Assembly (NCBI RefSeq): GCF_015832195.1
Contig: NC_052017.1
Span: 53,332,652 to 53,396,651, forward strand
Length of the DNA: 64,000 nt
Reading direction: 5' to 3'
Source of the DNA: Motacilla alba alba
Lineage: Eukaryota; Chordata; Aves; Passeriformes; Motacillidae
A program made the translations under genes and the position numbers. The notes beneath the pieces are model-generated. The model saw nothing but the letters and a program-made list of their open reading frames with translations, was not told the origin of the DNA and searched no databases. Positions 16,601 to 28,800 of the stretch are shown here, piece by piece; the first letter of the stretch is position 1; every line of letters begins with the position of its first letter.

Positions 16601-19600
16601 AATATCCAATGAAAAACTTTAAAGAGGCAGGACAGTGAAGAAGTTTCTCAAAAATCAGGACCTCCTAAGGTTTCAGAATTATTCCAAACTGAAACATTTC
16701 ATATCTCACTCTGGTTTTGGGGCAAAGAAGAGCCAAGAAATTCCAGCATTTCTGTGAGTGGCTGCATTATGCAGTCTTTAAATGTAATTGTAACTCTAAG
16801 CCCATCAGTAAACTAGTAACTACATGACCAAAGTTAGTGATCCACAGGGAGACAGTTGCATAGGTATACACACACAGGCCTTCCTAAAATACTTTGTGAA
16901 TCAGCTACTGGCCTCTCCAACATCATTAATCTATAAATTATAACCTCTTATGCTCTCAACACAAGAAAAACCAGTTGGCAATGCCGGCCATGAGGTTTCT
17001 TAACAAAGCACAGAAGCATTTAAGATGTGGAACATATATAAGTCAAAACTGAATCTTTTCCCCTAAAAGCAGAAGCACAAGGGTAAAAAGTTGAAATCAT
17101 GACTTAAGATCCAAGTTACTATCATTAATTTTTTCTACAAGTCCTTCATGTTATACTATACACTAAAACAAAATGAGTACTGATGCAAACCAAATTAATA
17201 ATTCAGATGAGCAGCCTTCTTGTTTTTCATCAGTACCTTAACTTTTCATTATTTTTCTTATCACAGTCTTCATTAAATTGGGAAAAACAACCAAGTACTC
17301 CCATTCATTTTACACATCTCAGATTAGTGAGTCTCTTCCTACAGGGTACTCGGAGATGTTCCAGAATACCTGGAATTAATGATGAATGTTACCTGTAGCT
17401 ATATTTTCTTCCTTACAACACTAACAATTTAATAACATTTTAGATGGCAAACTTGCTGAACTGAAAGCAGTTTCTGATATTTAGTCTAATGCATCTGCTT
17501 CTTAAATCCTGAATGACAACACTAGACTGTATAGAGAAGGAGTCCAGAGTACAGTGGTTTTTTTCTAGGTTAAGTTTCCCTGATTTATTATATACTTTAC
17601 TTCTACTGAATATGAAGCCTGGAACCTCAAAGCCACCAGGTCTAATCAGCAGCAGACAAAAAGTATGCAATCTGGACCAGTAAAGAAAGATGCTTTAATA
17701 AATCAAACTCATACAGGCCCGTGCTGTATCATTGACTTCAATATCTAAACTATATCAATGCAAAATAAATTACACATTCATTTTCAAATCGGTAACAACT
17801 TCAAAAATGTAAACTTATTAAAAATCAGAGAATTCAAGTTGTGATAAAGTGCACTGAGCTACCAGTCATGACTACTGGACCAGTCACTGAAGCATTGTAA
17901 TCAACTCTTAATTTGCACATAATAAATTTTGACCTTACAAAAATCAGTTTTGAGTGTGCAGTGTTATTTCTTAAAATACGAGTGTTCTGAGGATTGCAAT
18001 GACGCTTATATGCATGTTACACTACACAGGTAAAATGAATTCAGGTGTTTAAGTGTACAAGAACTCTATGATTTAGAGATGTCATCCCAAAATAGCTCTT
18101 TCACACAACAGTCACTTCAGTGATTGGATTCACTGATTTTGCTTACTTTGATCTCCAAAGGTAACAGTGACAGATGGTTAATGATGAGTTGCTACCAGCC
18201 TTGTATATTTACATGACAATTTTTAATGAAACCTTGTGGGCCACTGCACCAGACATTTCCACACTCTTGCATCAAATGATGCAAACATACTATTATAGAG
18301 AAAAATACAATGCATTATACATACATACAATGCATGAACTTTACTGGTAGGAATTCAATGTATATTATAATTACTTTAACTAGAGAGCCAACATCACAAA
18401 ATAAGCATCACCAATTCCACTAAAGTAACAACTGCAGAGTTACCATGCAACTAACACTACATCTCTTGTTTATTCTACCTTCTTTACATTCTTGGCTCCT
18501 CTCCGTTACAAACTGATTACAGCATAGCTTACTTTGAATTCTCTGTAGTAACTGCCCATGTCATCTAACATCTTCAACACACCTTTCTCCATTATTACCC
18601 CTCTGTGTAAAGCCTGGACACTTCAGTGTTGCCAATCTTTTGTCCCAAAAGTGCTGGGAATTTTGATAGAGACAAACTGCATCCCAAACAAAATATAACT
18701 AGTAGTTACTAAGCCCCCCCTCCAGGCAAAAACAATAAATTCTCTCACTGGTTCATTCTACGCCAGCATTACTTAATCTATACTACATTTCTTTCCAACT
18801 TGTTCCTACCTTTCAATCTCATACTGTTTTTTCTATGGGAACTTCCAAATTTTTTTTCTGCTGTAAAGAGTCCCTAAGGCTCCAGCCCATAAGCCTAACC
18901 TGATGGTTATGGTTTGCACAACTACCAAAGAGATTTAACAAGCAGCTGTAACCACTGATAAATCCTTGGGCTTTAGGTGCTGACTCTGACTCACAATAGT
19001 TAAGAAAACAGGACGAGTAGCAAAACAGGATTCAATAATCTCCTGGTCTGCAAGGTACATTTGCTATAAATCAACTCTAAGTTATTTATATCCACAATGA
19101 CTATAACCAATTTCAGATTCTGCAGACAGTTTGTCTTAAAAATAACTTTTTATAACTATCCTGAGAGCTGATTTTAAGTACTGCAACAGACTAATAAAAT
19201 GTAACAGTTCCTTCCCTACTAAGCAAGTTATAAAATGCAAAATATTTTGCAGAACATTTAGTGGGCATACATAATACCAACTGTTCTATTTACTTGGTTC
19301 CTCACATAAATTCTTCCTAAGGTAGAAAGGAGGCTTAACACAGTTGTCCTGTAATTGTGTGAGGCAGGCAGGCTACAATATGTTCACAAGAATGTTGTCA
19401 CTAGCCTACCGAACTACTTGTTCACATAAAATAGATTTCAATTTAGATGCAAAGTAATTTCCATAGCTTGGAGCCATTAGAAGTTTACTGGAAGCTAGCT
19501 ATAAACACTTTCAAGGGGGTGGGGAGTTCCCTGTCTAGAAGACATCAGCCACTAATTCCCAGGACCACTATACCCTACAGTACTCGCTAGGATGGGAAAG

Positions 19601-20266
19601 CAACCAAATCTTATCACAAAGTTAAAAGATTTTTCTCATACAATTATTTTTTCTTCAGTTGCAAAACTGCAGCAAAAATAATGCTGTTTGTCAGTAGGCT
19701 GAAATGCAGAGCCTAAACAACTTTTCATATAAGACACTGTATCTACAGTATCCTTTGATATTGGAGACAGCCATATATCAGTTTCTAAGATAGCAGCATC
19801 TTTTGCCTCAGCAATTATCTTCTTCCAAGTCAGATACACTTGAAATTTAACAGGAGCAAAACCACTTCTTAGATCACCATTGTTTCATGATAATCCCTCA
19901 GAAAAAGTAGATACAGGGATGTCAGTGCATAACTTAGCAACTGAGGTTAAGAACGCAAGTGCTCTTATGGGAACTAGAAGTCAGTCTGAATACAGAAGAT
20001 ACATGGACCACTGCAAGGTCTCCAACTACACTTATTTAACAGTCTTGTGCTCCTCCTTGGTCAACTTTATGCAGCACTGCCTTATCCTCACAGCCACATC
20101 TCTCCCTGCCCCACTTCCCCATGCCCACCCCTTCCCCTCAATAGCCTACTATTTCTATGGGTTATTTATCTAAAGAGTACGTGACCATAGGTGACAGAGC
20201 TTACAAAGAATGCACAGCTAGGACATTCCAGTTTTCACTTTCATGGCTAAAGACTCCTTAAGGTCC

Positions 20267-20284
20267 AAAAAAAAAAAAAAAAAA
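20267..20284. repeat. A18 homopolymer run
   Basis: Uninterrupted A run in RALA intron 1, followed by a further A-rich stretch. Confidence 0.9.
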
Positions 20285-22162
20285 GAAAAAGACAACATTA
20301 TTACAACAATGTCAAAGAACACACAACTGAAAATATTTCACCTTAGGATATCTGTAATCTTTCCCTTACTCAAATTCAAAAGAGCACTAAAAAGCAAAGA
20401 CTGAGATCAAGGAATTTGCAATAGTGAGTAGTACACTCACTATCCAGCAATACAGAGTATTTAACATCACAGTTGACCTCAGTCCTTCAGTGGACTGAAG
20501 GCTTGTCTTGATATTTTTGTGCAACACTATGTCATATTCTCCTATTTCTACAGAAAATAATAAAGAGTAAACATGACTAGCACTATCAATTTCTCAAATT
20601 TCCACCATTTGGAAGCTTCCACAAAAAATGTTTGACAAACTTGTTGTGCAAGCACAGACTGAAGGATTTAAATCTACATCAGAGATTGACATATCAAACA
20701 GTTGTTCTTCACTCTATTAAGAATGCTCACAGTTTCTCAGGACTTAAATGTTGAGGTACATGCTATTAGATTAATAGGTCAGTCAAAAAGAAGTGGATTT
20801 TTAATTAAAAATCCAGTTATAATCACTACTAATTACCCTGAAAACTAACAGAAGAGCAGGATCTCCCAGTGCTGCCCCTCTCTCAGGAGCTCCTCTCTTT
20901 TCAGTTTAACTTTCAGTGGAAAAGACAAAGAACAACTAATAGGTTATGGAGAGATCTGAACATAAAACTGTATGTGAACTGAAATGCCAGCAGAGGCACA
21001 TACTGCTTACTCTTGTGGAAGTGTAATGTTTTGCAGTGCAGAATGCAAGTCTCTTTCCAATAAGAACTGGAAATGCAAGCATGAAACAAAACATCAGGGT
21101 CATTTTAAGTCTGAAATAAAAACATTCTGGCAATCTTTCTGCCAGAACGGTTTGGGGATGCTACAAAACAAACACACAGATCGCTCTTCAGGTGACTCTT
21201 GGGATACCTATGGCCCACTTAACATTTTCATTTAAAGACTCAATTAAGGAGAAGGAGCTGCAGCTATTAACTTCCATTTAAAAGAAACCCAAAAGCAAAC
21301 AGCAAATCACATACCTAACCAAATGGGTGAGCATCGAAAGGCTCTTTCATTCGGGGAACTTAATAGCATACTTCGTACTTCTCCCTTGTGTTACAAGCAA
21401 ACGCAAGATCTAGTTACCAGTAACTACAGAAAAGCCCAGCATATGAAAGCGGGCAGCTATTAAATGTTACAGAAGCCTTGTTCTTACTCACCCTAGAAAC
21501 CGCAGCGCCCACATACACGCACAGGGTCTCCGGCACCCAGCCGGGGCAGGAACCGCCGCCGCAGCCGCCCGGTCCCGCCGGGCGAGCGCCCCGACCCCCT
21601 TCCCCGCCGGCCCCGGGGCGCGGCCCCTTTGTTCGGGGTACCGCCGCGGCCGCGCCCCGCCCTCCGCAGGTACGGGCGGCGCCCGCCGCCGCCGCCCCGC
21701 AGCCCCGGCAAGCCGCACCCGCCCCCCGCCGCAACAGGCGGCCGGACCCCGTTGCGGCCCCGCCGCCCCCTCCCCGCTGTTCCCGCGCCCGGGCGGGCTG
21801 CGGCCGGAGATCGCCAAGGTCGACGCCCGTAACCTTCAGGAAAGGGCCACCAGGCCCCTGCAGGGGGTTCGGGGAGCCGCCCGCCCGTCCCCGCACTCCG
21901 GGGTGGGGCCGGCAGGCGCACACCGCCGGTCGGGGACGGCGAGGCGGCAGCCGCACCCCGACACTAATTCCCGGGCGGCGCAGAGCGGCGGGTGCGGAGC
22001 CGCCGGAAGCCCCCGCCCGCACGACAGCTTCCCCCACACCAGAGAGCTCCCCCGACGCGGGCGGAGCCGGGTCCGTGCGTTCCCCCCGGCCCGTGCCCCA
22101 GCCCCGGGGGCCTCGGTGGCGGCGGCTTCACCCCGGCCCGGCCCGGCCCGGCCCCATCTCAC

Positions 22163-22300
22163 CTGCGGCGGTGGTGCCGGCGGCGCGCGCACCGCTGCCC
22201 GCCCGAGGAGCGCGCGGGGAGGGGCGGAGCGCGCGAGGTGAGGCCCTGGCGCCGCCCCCGCGCGCACGGCCAGCGGCGCGCGCGCGGCCCGGGGCGGAGG
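22163..22300 (-). other. RALA: RALA non-coding first exon (5' UTR; 5' end uncertain)
   Basis: On the minus strand CCGCCGCAG is followed by GTGAGATGG, a strong donor ending the exon at 22163. Splicing to the acceptor at 3631-3632 gives a 5' UTR upstream of the RALA start codon. The transcription start cannot be seen; the outer coordinate is only a guess within the CpG island. Confidence 0.6.
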
Positions 22301-22449
22301 GCGGGTCCGGCCGTGGCGGGGCGGGGCGGGAGCGCCGCCGCAGGGGCCGCAGCGTCGTCACCGGGTGCGGCCCCGCCGTCCCCGCCCCGCGGGAGGAGCA
22401 CGCTGTCAGGCGCTGAGGCGCGCAGGCGTAGTGCCGGCCAAAGCGGAGC

Positions 22450-22489
22450 GGGGCGGGGCGGGGTGGGGTGGGGTGGGGTGGGGTGGGGC
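22450..22489 (+). repeat. G4-run array with quadruplex potential
   Basis: Eight consecutive GGGG runs are separated by single C or T bases (GGGGC and GGGGT units). It lies between the RALA first exon and the MED1-like first exon. This exceeds the usual four-run requirement for a G-quadruplex. Confidence 0.9.
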
Positions 22490-22767
22490 GGCACGGCACG
22501 GCCGGGCCCGGTTCCCGGAAGGGGGCGGCTGCTCCCTTGAGGCGCGTGCGGGGCCGGGCCAGGCGGGGCGCGGCGGGGGCGGGTAACGGGCGGGCCGGCG
22601 CCGGCGCCTTCCCCGGGCGGGTCATTCCGGTGTGCAATCGTATCCCTCTTGTCCTAGCGCACCGTAACTCCGAGCATCAAACGGCAGCTGCTTTCATTTC
22701 TTTTCCTGCATCTCCTCTGTTTCAGCCGAAACTCTTAAGGGAGATAGTGAGAAAACATTGTAGCTCG

Positions 22768-22834
22768 ATGTCTGTCCCTCCTTCTTCCCAGCTAATCCCC
22801 CATCTGGAGAATAGAGGAGGCGTGTCCTGCCATG
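22768..22834 (+). CDS. Likely first coding exon of the MED1-like gene
   Basis: ATG at 22768 opens MSVPPSSQLIPHLENRGG and reaches CAT G followed by GTAAGG, a strong donor, leaving one base. The acceptor at 35091-35094 (TTTCAG) needs exactly one base to read (G)GT GTT GTG ACA..., giving VVTAISTNALMEQLH. Phase, donor strength and location beside the CpG island all agree. The frame is open upstream into the island, so the true start could be further 5'. The N-terminus is poorly conserved in this family, so similarity does not help. The intron would be 12.3 kb. Confidence 0.6.
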
Positions 22835-25800
22835 GTAAGGAGATAAATTCCCGACATCTGTCGCTAGGTTTATAAACACAATGATTTTTCGTGGACCTTT
22901 CCTCAGGGCACAAGAGTAAGCTGAAAAAGCATTTAATATACTGAGTTTGAGGAAAACGATCACTGACAGAAGGGAACATGAAGCAGTGAACCTCTTAAGA
23001 GTTTTGGTTTTGTTATTTGGTTTGGTTTTTTTTTTTTTTTTTTTTAATAATAATGGACCACTCCGTGCATGGAGCATTTTATAGATGCCAAACAGGGAGA
23101 TAGAAGCATTTCTGTGTTAATTACAATCATTCAAATAATAATAACATCAAGAGTGCCTTAATAACTGTATCTTTTACTGCTAAATTGTGGACATCAAGAG
23201 GAGCCTAGTGCAAACACAATGTGGTTTAAACTCATGATGTAAGTGATGTACTGAAACCTAAGCATAATATGCTTATATCAAAACTGACTGCTCAGTGTGT
23301 GTCTTTGTTTTTCACACTATAACCATTCACAGACAATACAAATTGTTTTGAAGCATCCCCTCCTCTACATAATTGTTTGGCTGAAGGTAGTTTCCAAGTC
23401 TGGAAATTCCAGATTTTATCACCTCAGATGAAAACTTTGACCTCGGTGTTCACCTCATGGAGCCATTGCACTTTGCTTGCAAAGCAAGTGCAGTTTAAAA
23501 TTTTTGTTGTTCTCTGTGCTCTGTTTTTTGATATTTTTGACATCCTGACATTTTGACATAATTTAGCCAGTGTTTAGTCCGTATTCCTCTAGAATTTCAT
23601 TTTGTTGGTCTCACATTTCAGTATGAGCTAATTTTTGCAAATTCCTGAGAGTTTGAGGAACAGATAGCAATCCAGATGCAATTAATTCTGATTAAAATAT
23701 CAAAATGTGTCCATTTACTCAAAGAAATATTGGATTCTGTTAAATGGAGAGGGCAGGGAAAAAAAGGAGAAGAGGAAAGGAAAGCTAGTAACACTGAGTC
23801 AACCAAATGTCCAAAATAGAACATTTTTGATACTTCATGAATGGGAAAAGTTTTCATGGTATCTATGATTAGACTTTTCATGAGACCATGAAAAGATTGG
23901 AAGAGTCTTTGCGTGATCCTGTACAAACGATTTAGGAGTCCTCAAGAAATTCTGGCTCAACTTCTGCAGCCCTTTGAGTATCTCTGTGCTGTATTACTTT
24001 TTAATACTTATTCCAGAATGCTTCTGTTGCAAAAGACTGGATGAGTATTAGTTAAGGTCTCATTAATACTGATGTTTGCAGCCATTCAGTACTTCCTTAT
24101 TCCTTCAATACTAGAACTAGTCCAAAATAACCTTTGCCCTGTAAGACATACAGTGTACTTACCCAGATGTTGGTAGCAGCTGTTTCACTCTCTGGAAATG
24201 CCCCTTTGCATAGAATGTTTGGGTTAGAAGAGACCCTAAAGATCATCTAATTCCAAACCCCCTGTCAAGGGCAAGATGACACCCACTAGACCACGTTGCT
24301 CAGAGCCCCATCTAGGCTGGTCTTCAACACTTCCAGGGATGAGGCGTCTACAGTATGTCTGGGCAACCTGTTCCAGTGCCTCACCACCCTCAAAATAAAG
24401 AATTTCTTCCTAAGATCTAATCTAAATCTAAGTTTTTAGTTTATAACCATTTCCCTCATGTCCTATCACTAATATGCCCATATGAGACATTTCTCTTTTT
24501 ACCCTTTAGGTACTGGAAGGCCTCAATGAGCTCTTGCCAGAACCTTCTCTTCTCCAGGCTGAACAACCTGAGTTCTCTCAGCCTGTGTAGGAGAGATGCT
24601 TCAGTCCTCTGACCATTTTCGTGGCCTCTTCTGGACTCTCTCTGACAGGTCCACATCTTTCTTATGCTAAGGACTCCCTACCTGGACACAGCACTCTACT
24701 TTGGGTCCCATTAGGGCAGAGTAGAGGGGGACAATACCCTATCTTGATTTGCTGGCCACCCCTCTTTTAATACAGCCCAGGATACCATTTGCCTTCTGGG
24801 CTGCAAGTGAACTCTAAGTCCTTCTCAGCTCAGTTGCTCTCAACAAGTTCTTCTCCCAGTCTGGAGTCACGTCTGGCATTGCCCTGACCCAGGTGCAGCA
24901 CTTTGCACCTGGATTTATTAAACTTGAGGTTCCAATGGGCTCACTTCTCAAGTTTGCCCACCTGGATATGATCTCTTTTTTCTGTTGTGCCAACTGCACC
25001 ACTCAGCTGCACAGGTCTGCAGACTTGCTAGGGTGCACTCATTCCCACTGACAGTGTCATTGATAAAGGTATTAAAGAGCCCTGGTACCAAGATGGGCCC
25101 CTGAGGGACACAACTCATCACCAGCGTCCACCGGGACATAAGAGCACTTATTGCAACTGTGGCTGTGTCCATCCAGCCAATTCCTTATCCACTGAATATT
25201 CCATCCATCAAATCCATGTCTTCAATTTGGAGATAAGGATGTTATATGGGACCAGCTTACGGAAGTCTAGGTAATTGACATCTGTCAGTCTTTGTCAGCT
25301 GTTGCTGTCACTCCACCATGGAAGGCCACCAGATTGGTCAGGCATGATTGCCCTCAGTGAAGCCATATTGGCTGTCTTGGATGATCTCCTTGTATTGTAT
25401 GTGCTTAACATTGTTCCATGAGTATCTGCTCCATAGTCTTCCCAGGAAGGAGAAGGTCTCTGGTATGTCCTTCCCTGGGTCATTCTTTCTCCCCTTTTTA
25501 AAAATAGGAATGATGTTTCTCTTTTTCCAGTCACTGAGCACTTCACCTGACTGCCAGGGTTTTCCAAATATGGCTTGGCAACATCATCAGTCACTTCCCT
25601 CAGGACCCTGGGATGCCTCTCATCAGGCCCCACAGACTTGTAGCTATTCAGTTTCATCAGGTGGTCTTGAACCTGCTCTTCACTTTACAGTAAAAAAAAA
25701 CCAGTTTATAGTATACCTTTAATTTTTTGCTTGGATCTGTCCCCTGGCACCTTACCTAAACTAAGTGGAAAAAATGAACTCTTTAACCCAAAACTAAAAT

Positions 25801-28800
25801 AAGTATTTCCATGAAAATGCACTGCATTAATAATTCATATTCAATTGCTAACAAGTGACCATAGTGAGAGCATGGCACATCTGGAATATTTAACGGCTTG
25901 ACTCTGGCTTCTCTGTCTAAGGGAGCAACTGGTCAGAGGAGAGTAGGTATTGCAACTACTTCACTCCATAGTCTGTACAAGAACCTAGGGTCCACAGCCC
26001 AAGGCAACAAGAGGATTGAATTGCTCTCTGGTGTTCAAATGCTACAACAGGTACCTAAAACCATATAGGTAGTGTAGTAGACATTTGCAATGTGGCTATA
26101 AAGGGTGTAGGTAATGAATGGCCTTTGCTATATATTAGCATATGTGCCATTACAGCTCTGCACATAAAATTCTTGAAGGGAAAAATGATGAAGAATAATT
26201 AGGTAGAGATGTAATTAATTGTGTGCTAGTAGTACTTGCATTATGTACCTTAATACAGCTAAGAAAGCAACTGACAAATATTTCATTTATTTTAAAAAGC
26301 TAAAGATACAGTGGACATGTCAGACAAAACATGTCTGAAACTTTGGGAAAAACATTGATGTGCAACTTCAATTCCCACAGAGCAAAAAGTACTTGTTCCC
26401 TTTACTTTAGCACACATTTAGTAGCACACAATTTATATTTAAAGTATGCATAATTTAACACTAATTTTATCTTAGATTTCTGTTGACATGAATAAGTGAA
26501 CCACATTCTTTGGATAACCACCTTATCATGCATAAAACATCCATTCTTCCTTCAAGTGCTCAATAAATCTTCTAGGGTGAGAGAGACTTAATTTTTCAAA
26601 GTGACAAAAGAGTAAATGAACAAAACCACTTACTGGTTCTTGAGGGCACCCTCCTATTTCAGCCCAGAATTGATTACCCTGGCATCTGCTGGGTCTGTGG
26701 GTGTGTGGGTCTTTGTGTTGTGAAGTATTGCTGAACTGAAATCAATACATGGAGGTAGGATTTCCTGGTATTATGGTTAATTTCTTCTCTTTTAGACTGC
26801 TGGCACAACTGTATTAAAATTTATTTGACAGCACTTTATTACCAGTGTGTAAGGATGCATAAAATGTATTTGTGAATTAATGGAGTTTCTAAGTAGCAGG
26901 CCAGTTGAAAAGAAATCACCCAGCCCAAATTCACGTGTTCTGAGCAGAATCACCCCCTCCCAATAAAAGGAAAGCACTAGAAGCTTTTATCCACCTTCAG
27001 TTTGTACTAGCTGTGAGAAAACATAAGGAACGAGTGAAGAATATGCTGAACAATTACTTGACTAATTATTAACATACTCATACTTCTCAAGTTTGTAACT
27101 TCATGTGCTTTTCTGTGTTTTTGTGTAAGGAATAGTCAGGTTTTAAGGACATACTACTCTTGAGGTATATAAGTGGTGTGCGTAAGGGCAGATTTGGGAT
27201 GTAGCTCCCACTTTACACAACCGAGAGTGATGGCTGCCTTGAGGCAGTGGTGCATCTACTGGTTGGGGGGTGGTCAGATCTCCCTCTGAGTGTGCCTGTT
27301 TCCCTCTGAAAACTAGCAGGAAAGTCTGATATGACAAAGTTTATTTTGGTGCCTGCTGTTGGACAGTACAACTCCAGGTCTTAAATGACAGACTACTGGA
27401 TTGGAATTAATATAATCTTAGTTCTACTCTGTGCTGGTTTTGGCTGGGGTAGAGTTGATTTTCTTTGCAGTAGATAGTGTAGGGCTGTGTTTGGGATTTA
27501 TGCTGGAAACACTGTAGATAACACTGGGATGTTTTAGTTACTGCTGAGCAGTGCTTATACAGCCTCAAGGCCTTTTCTCACATGGTCTCACCAGGGAGGA
27601 GACCGGGGCTATACAAGAAGCTGGGAGGGGACACAGTTAGGACAGCTGGCCACAACTGTCCAAAGAGATGTACTATATCACCCATACCTTATGGTGTCAT
27701 GCTCAGCAATAAAAAGTGGGAGAAGAAGAAGGAAGAGTGGGGACATTTGGAGTGATGGCATTTCTCTTCCCAAGTAACACGTGGTGGAGCTCTGAAGTTC
27801 TAGAGGTGGCCGAACACCTGCCTGCCCATGGGAAGTGGTGAATTAATTCCTTGTTTTTCTTCACTCGCAGCGCGTAGCTCTTGCTTTCCCTATCAAACTG
27901 TCTTTATCTCAACCCTCGAGCCTTCTCACCTTTTGGTTCTCCCCGCCCTCCCCTCACCCTGCTGCAGGGGAGTGAGCGAGGGGCTGCAAGATACTTACTT
28001 GCCAACTGGGCTTAAACTACAGCATACCCTCACAGTCTCGCTAATTTGCTCTGGTCTTGGCCAGTCCCTCCATTTCCCATCACAGCTTTTATCTGCCTTT
28101 TACAATTAGAGGTTAAGCTCTGTAGGCACAGTCTTTCTGAAAATTATACCAAATTTTCAGAAAGGCACAGTCTTTATGCTTTTTTGAGGACATACAGCCC
28201 GGGTAATGTTTTTGTGATGTGCACAGATAAATAAATATGCAATGCAGTGCAGATTCTGAATGCTACAAATCAACACACCGCAGAGGTTGTGTGGACATTT
28301 TGTGGACATTTGTTCCTTGCTCAGTGCAAGGACATAATCTATCAGATTCCCAGAAGCTTCACATCATCTGTGGCTGTCTCCAAACCTGTCACATGTGAAT
28401 CCCTACACTTGCAAACAAATATATACACCCAAAAAGAACCATAGTGGGATGACTGTAATAAGATATTGGATAATAGGATTCTTGTATTTCCTTAGCTGTA
28501 TTATCTGTCCAAATGACAATATTCTCAGTATTCTCAATATTCTCCATCTGAGCTAGTCATGGTTCTTAACACTTCCAGCTTTCTTACCAATTTCAAAAAG
28601 TTTATCCCCAAATGCATCATCCCTATAGAGAAAGTGAGGCTAAGTGACTTGAATAACAAGGAATTCATGAGTAATGATGAGTTTGCAGTCATTCATTTTG
28701 TCATTCAACAGAGCTAGGATAAATTATGTCATTCTACTAGGTGACTAGGAATCTGGAAATCTGAGAATTGAGGGTTACAGCAAAGTTCGTTCATAATACA

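Larger units (their letters stand above)
3631..22162 (-). other. RALA: RALA intron 1 (about 18.5 kb)
   Basis: The intron runs from the GTGAGA donor next to the CpG-island exon (22162) to the TTTTAG acceptor (3631-3632). It is mostly AT-rich single-copy sequence. Recognised contents are an LTR with an internal tandem duplication (about 4968-5510), a 20-bp tandem repeat (6440-6479), short perfect hairpins (7580-7600, 13601-13635), a minus-strand LTR (about 11678-12018) and an A18 run (20267-20284). Open frames in it, such as those at 6877-7257, 9726-10055 and 11057-11383, match nothing I know and overlap antiparallel frames, so I do not call them genes. Confidence 0.85.
21490..22640. promoter_or_regulatory. 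CpG island, probable bidirectional promoter of RALA and the MED1-like gene
   Basis: Base composition changes sharply from AT-rich to very GC- and CpG-rich here, with many GC-box-like GGGGCGGGG strings and no TATA box. The RALA first-exon donor lies inside it (22162) and the likely first coding exon of the plus-strand MED1-like gene lies just to its right (22768-22834). Long open frames on both strands inside the island (for example 21478-22416 plus and 22128-22637 minus) are Pro/Ala/Gly/Arg-rich products of base composition, not genes. Confidence 0.88.

Noticed and set aside
21478..22637. Open frames up to 312 codons on both strands in the CpG island
   Set aside because: Low-complexity Pro/Ala/Arg/Gly products on all frames, as expected when stop codons are rare in GC-rich DNA; they also span the RALA exon 1 donor.
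25348..25722. 124-codon plus frame
   Set aside because: Antisense of the CR1 reverse-transcriptase region.
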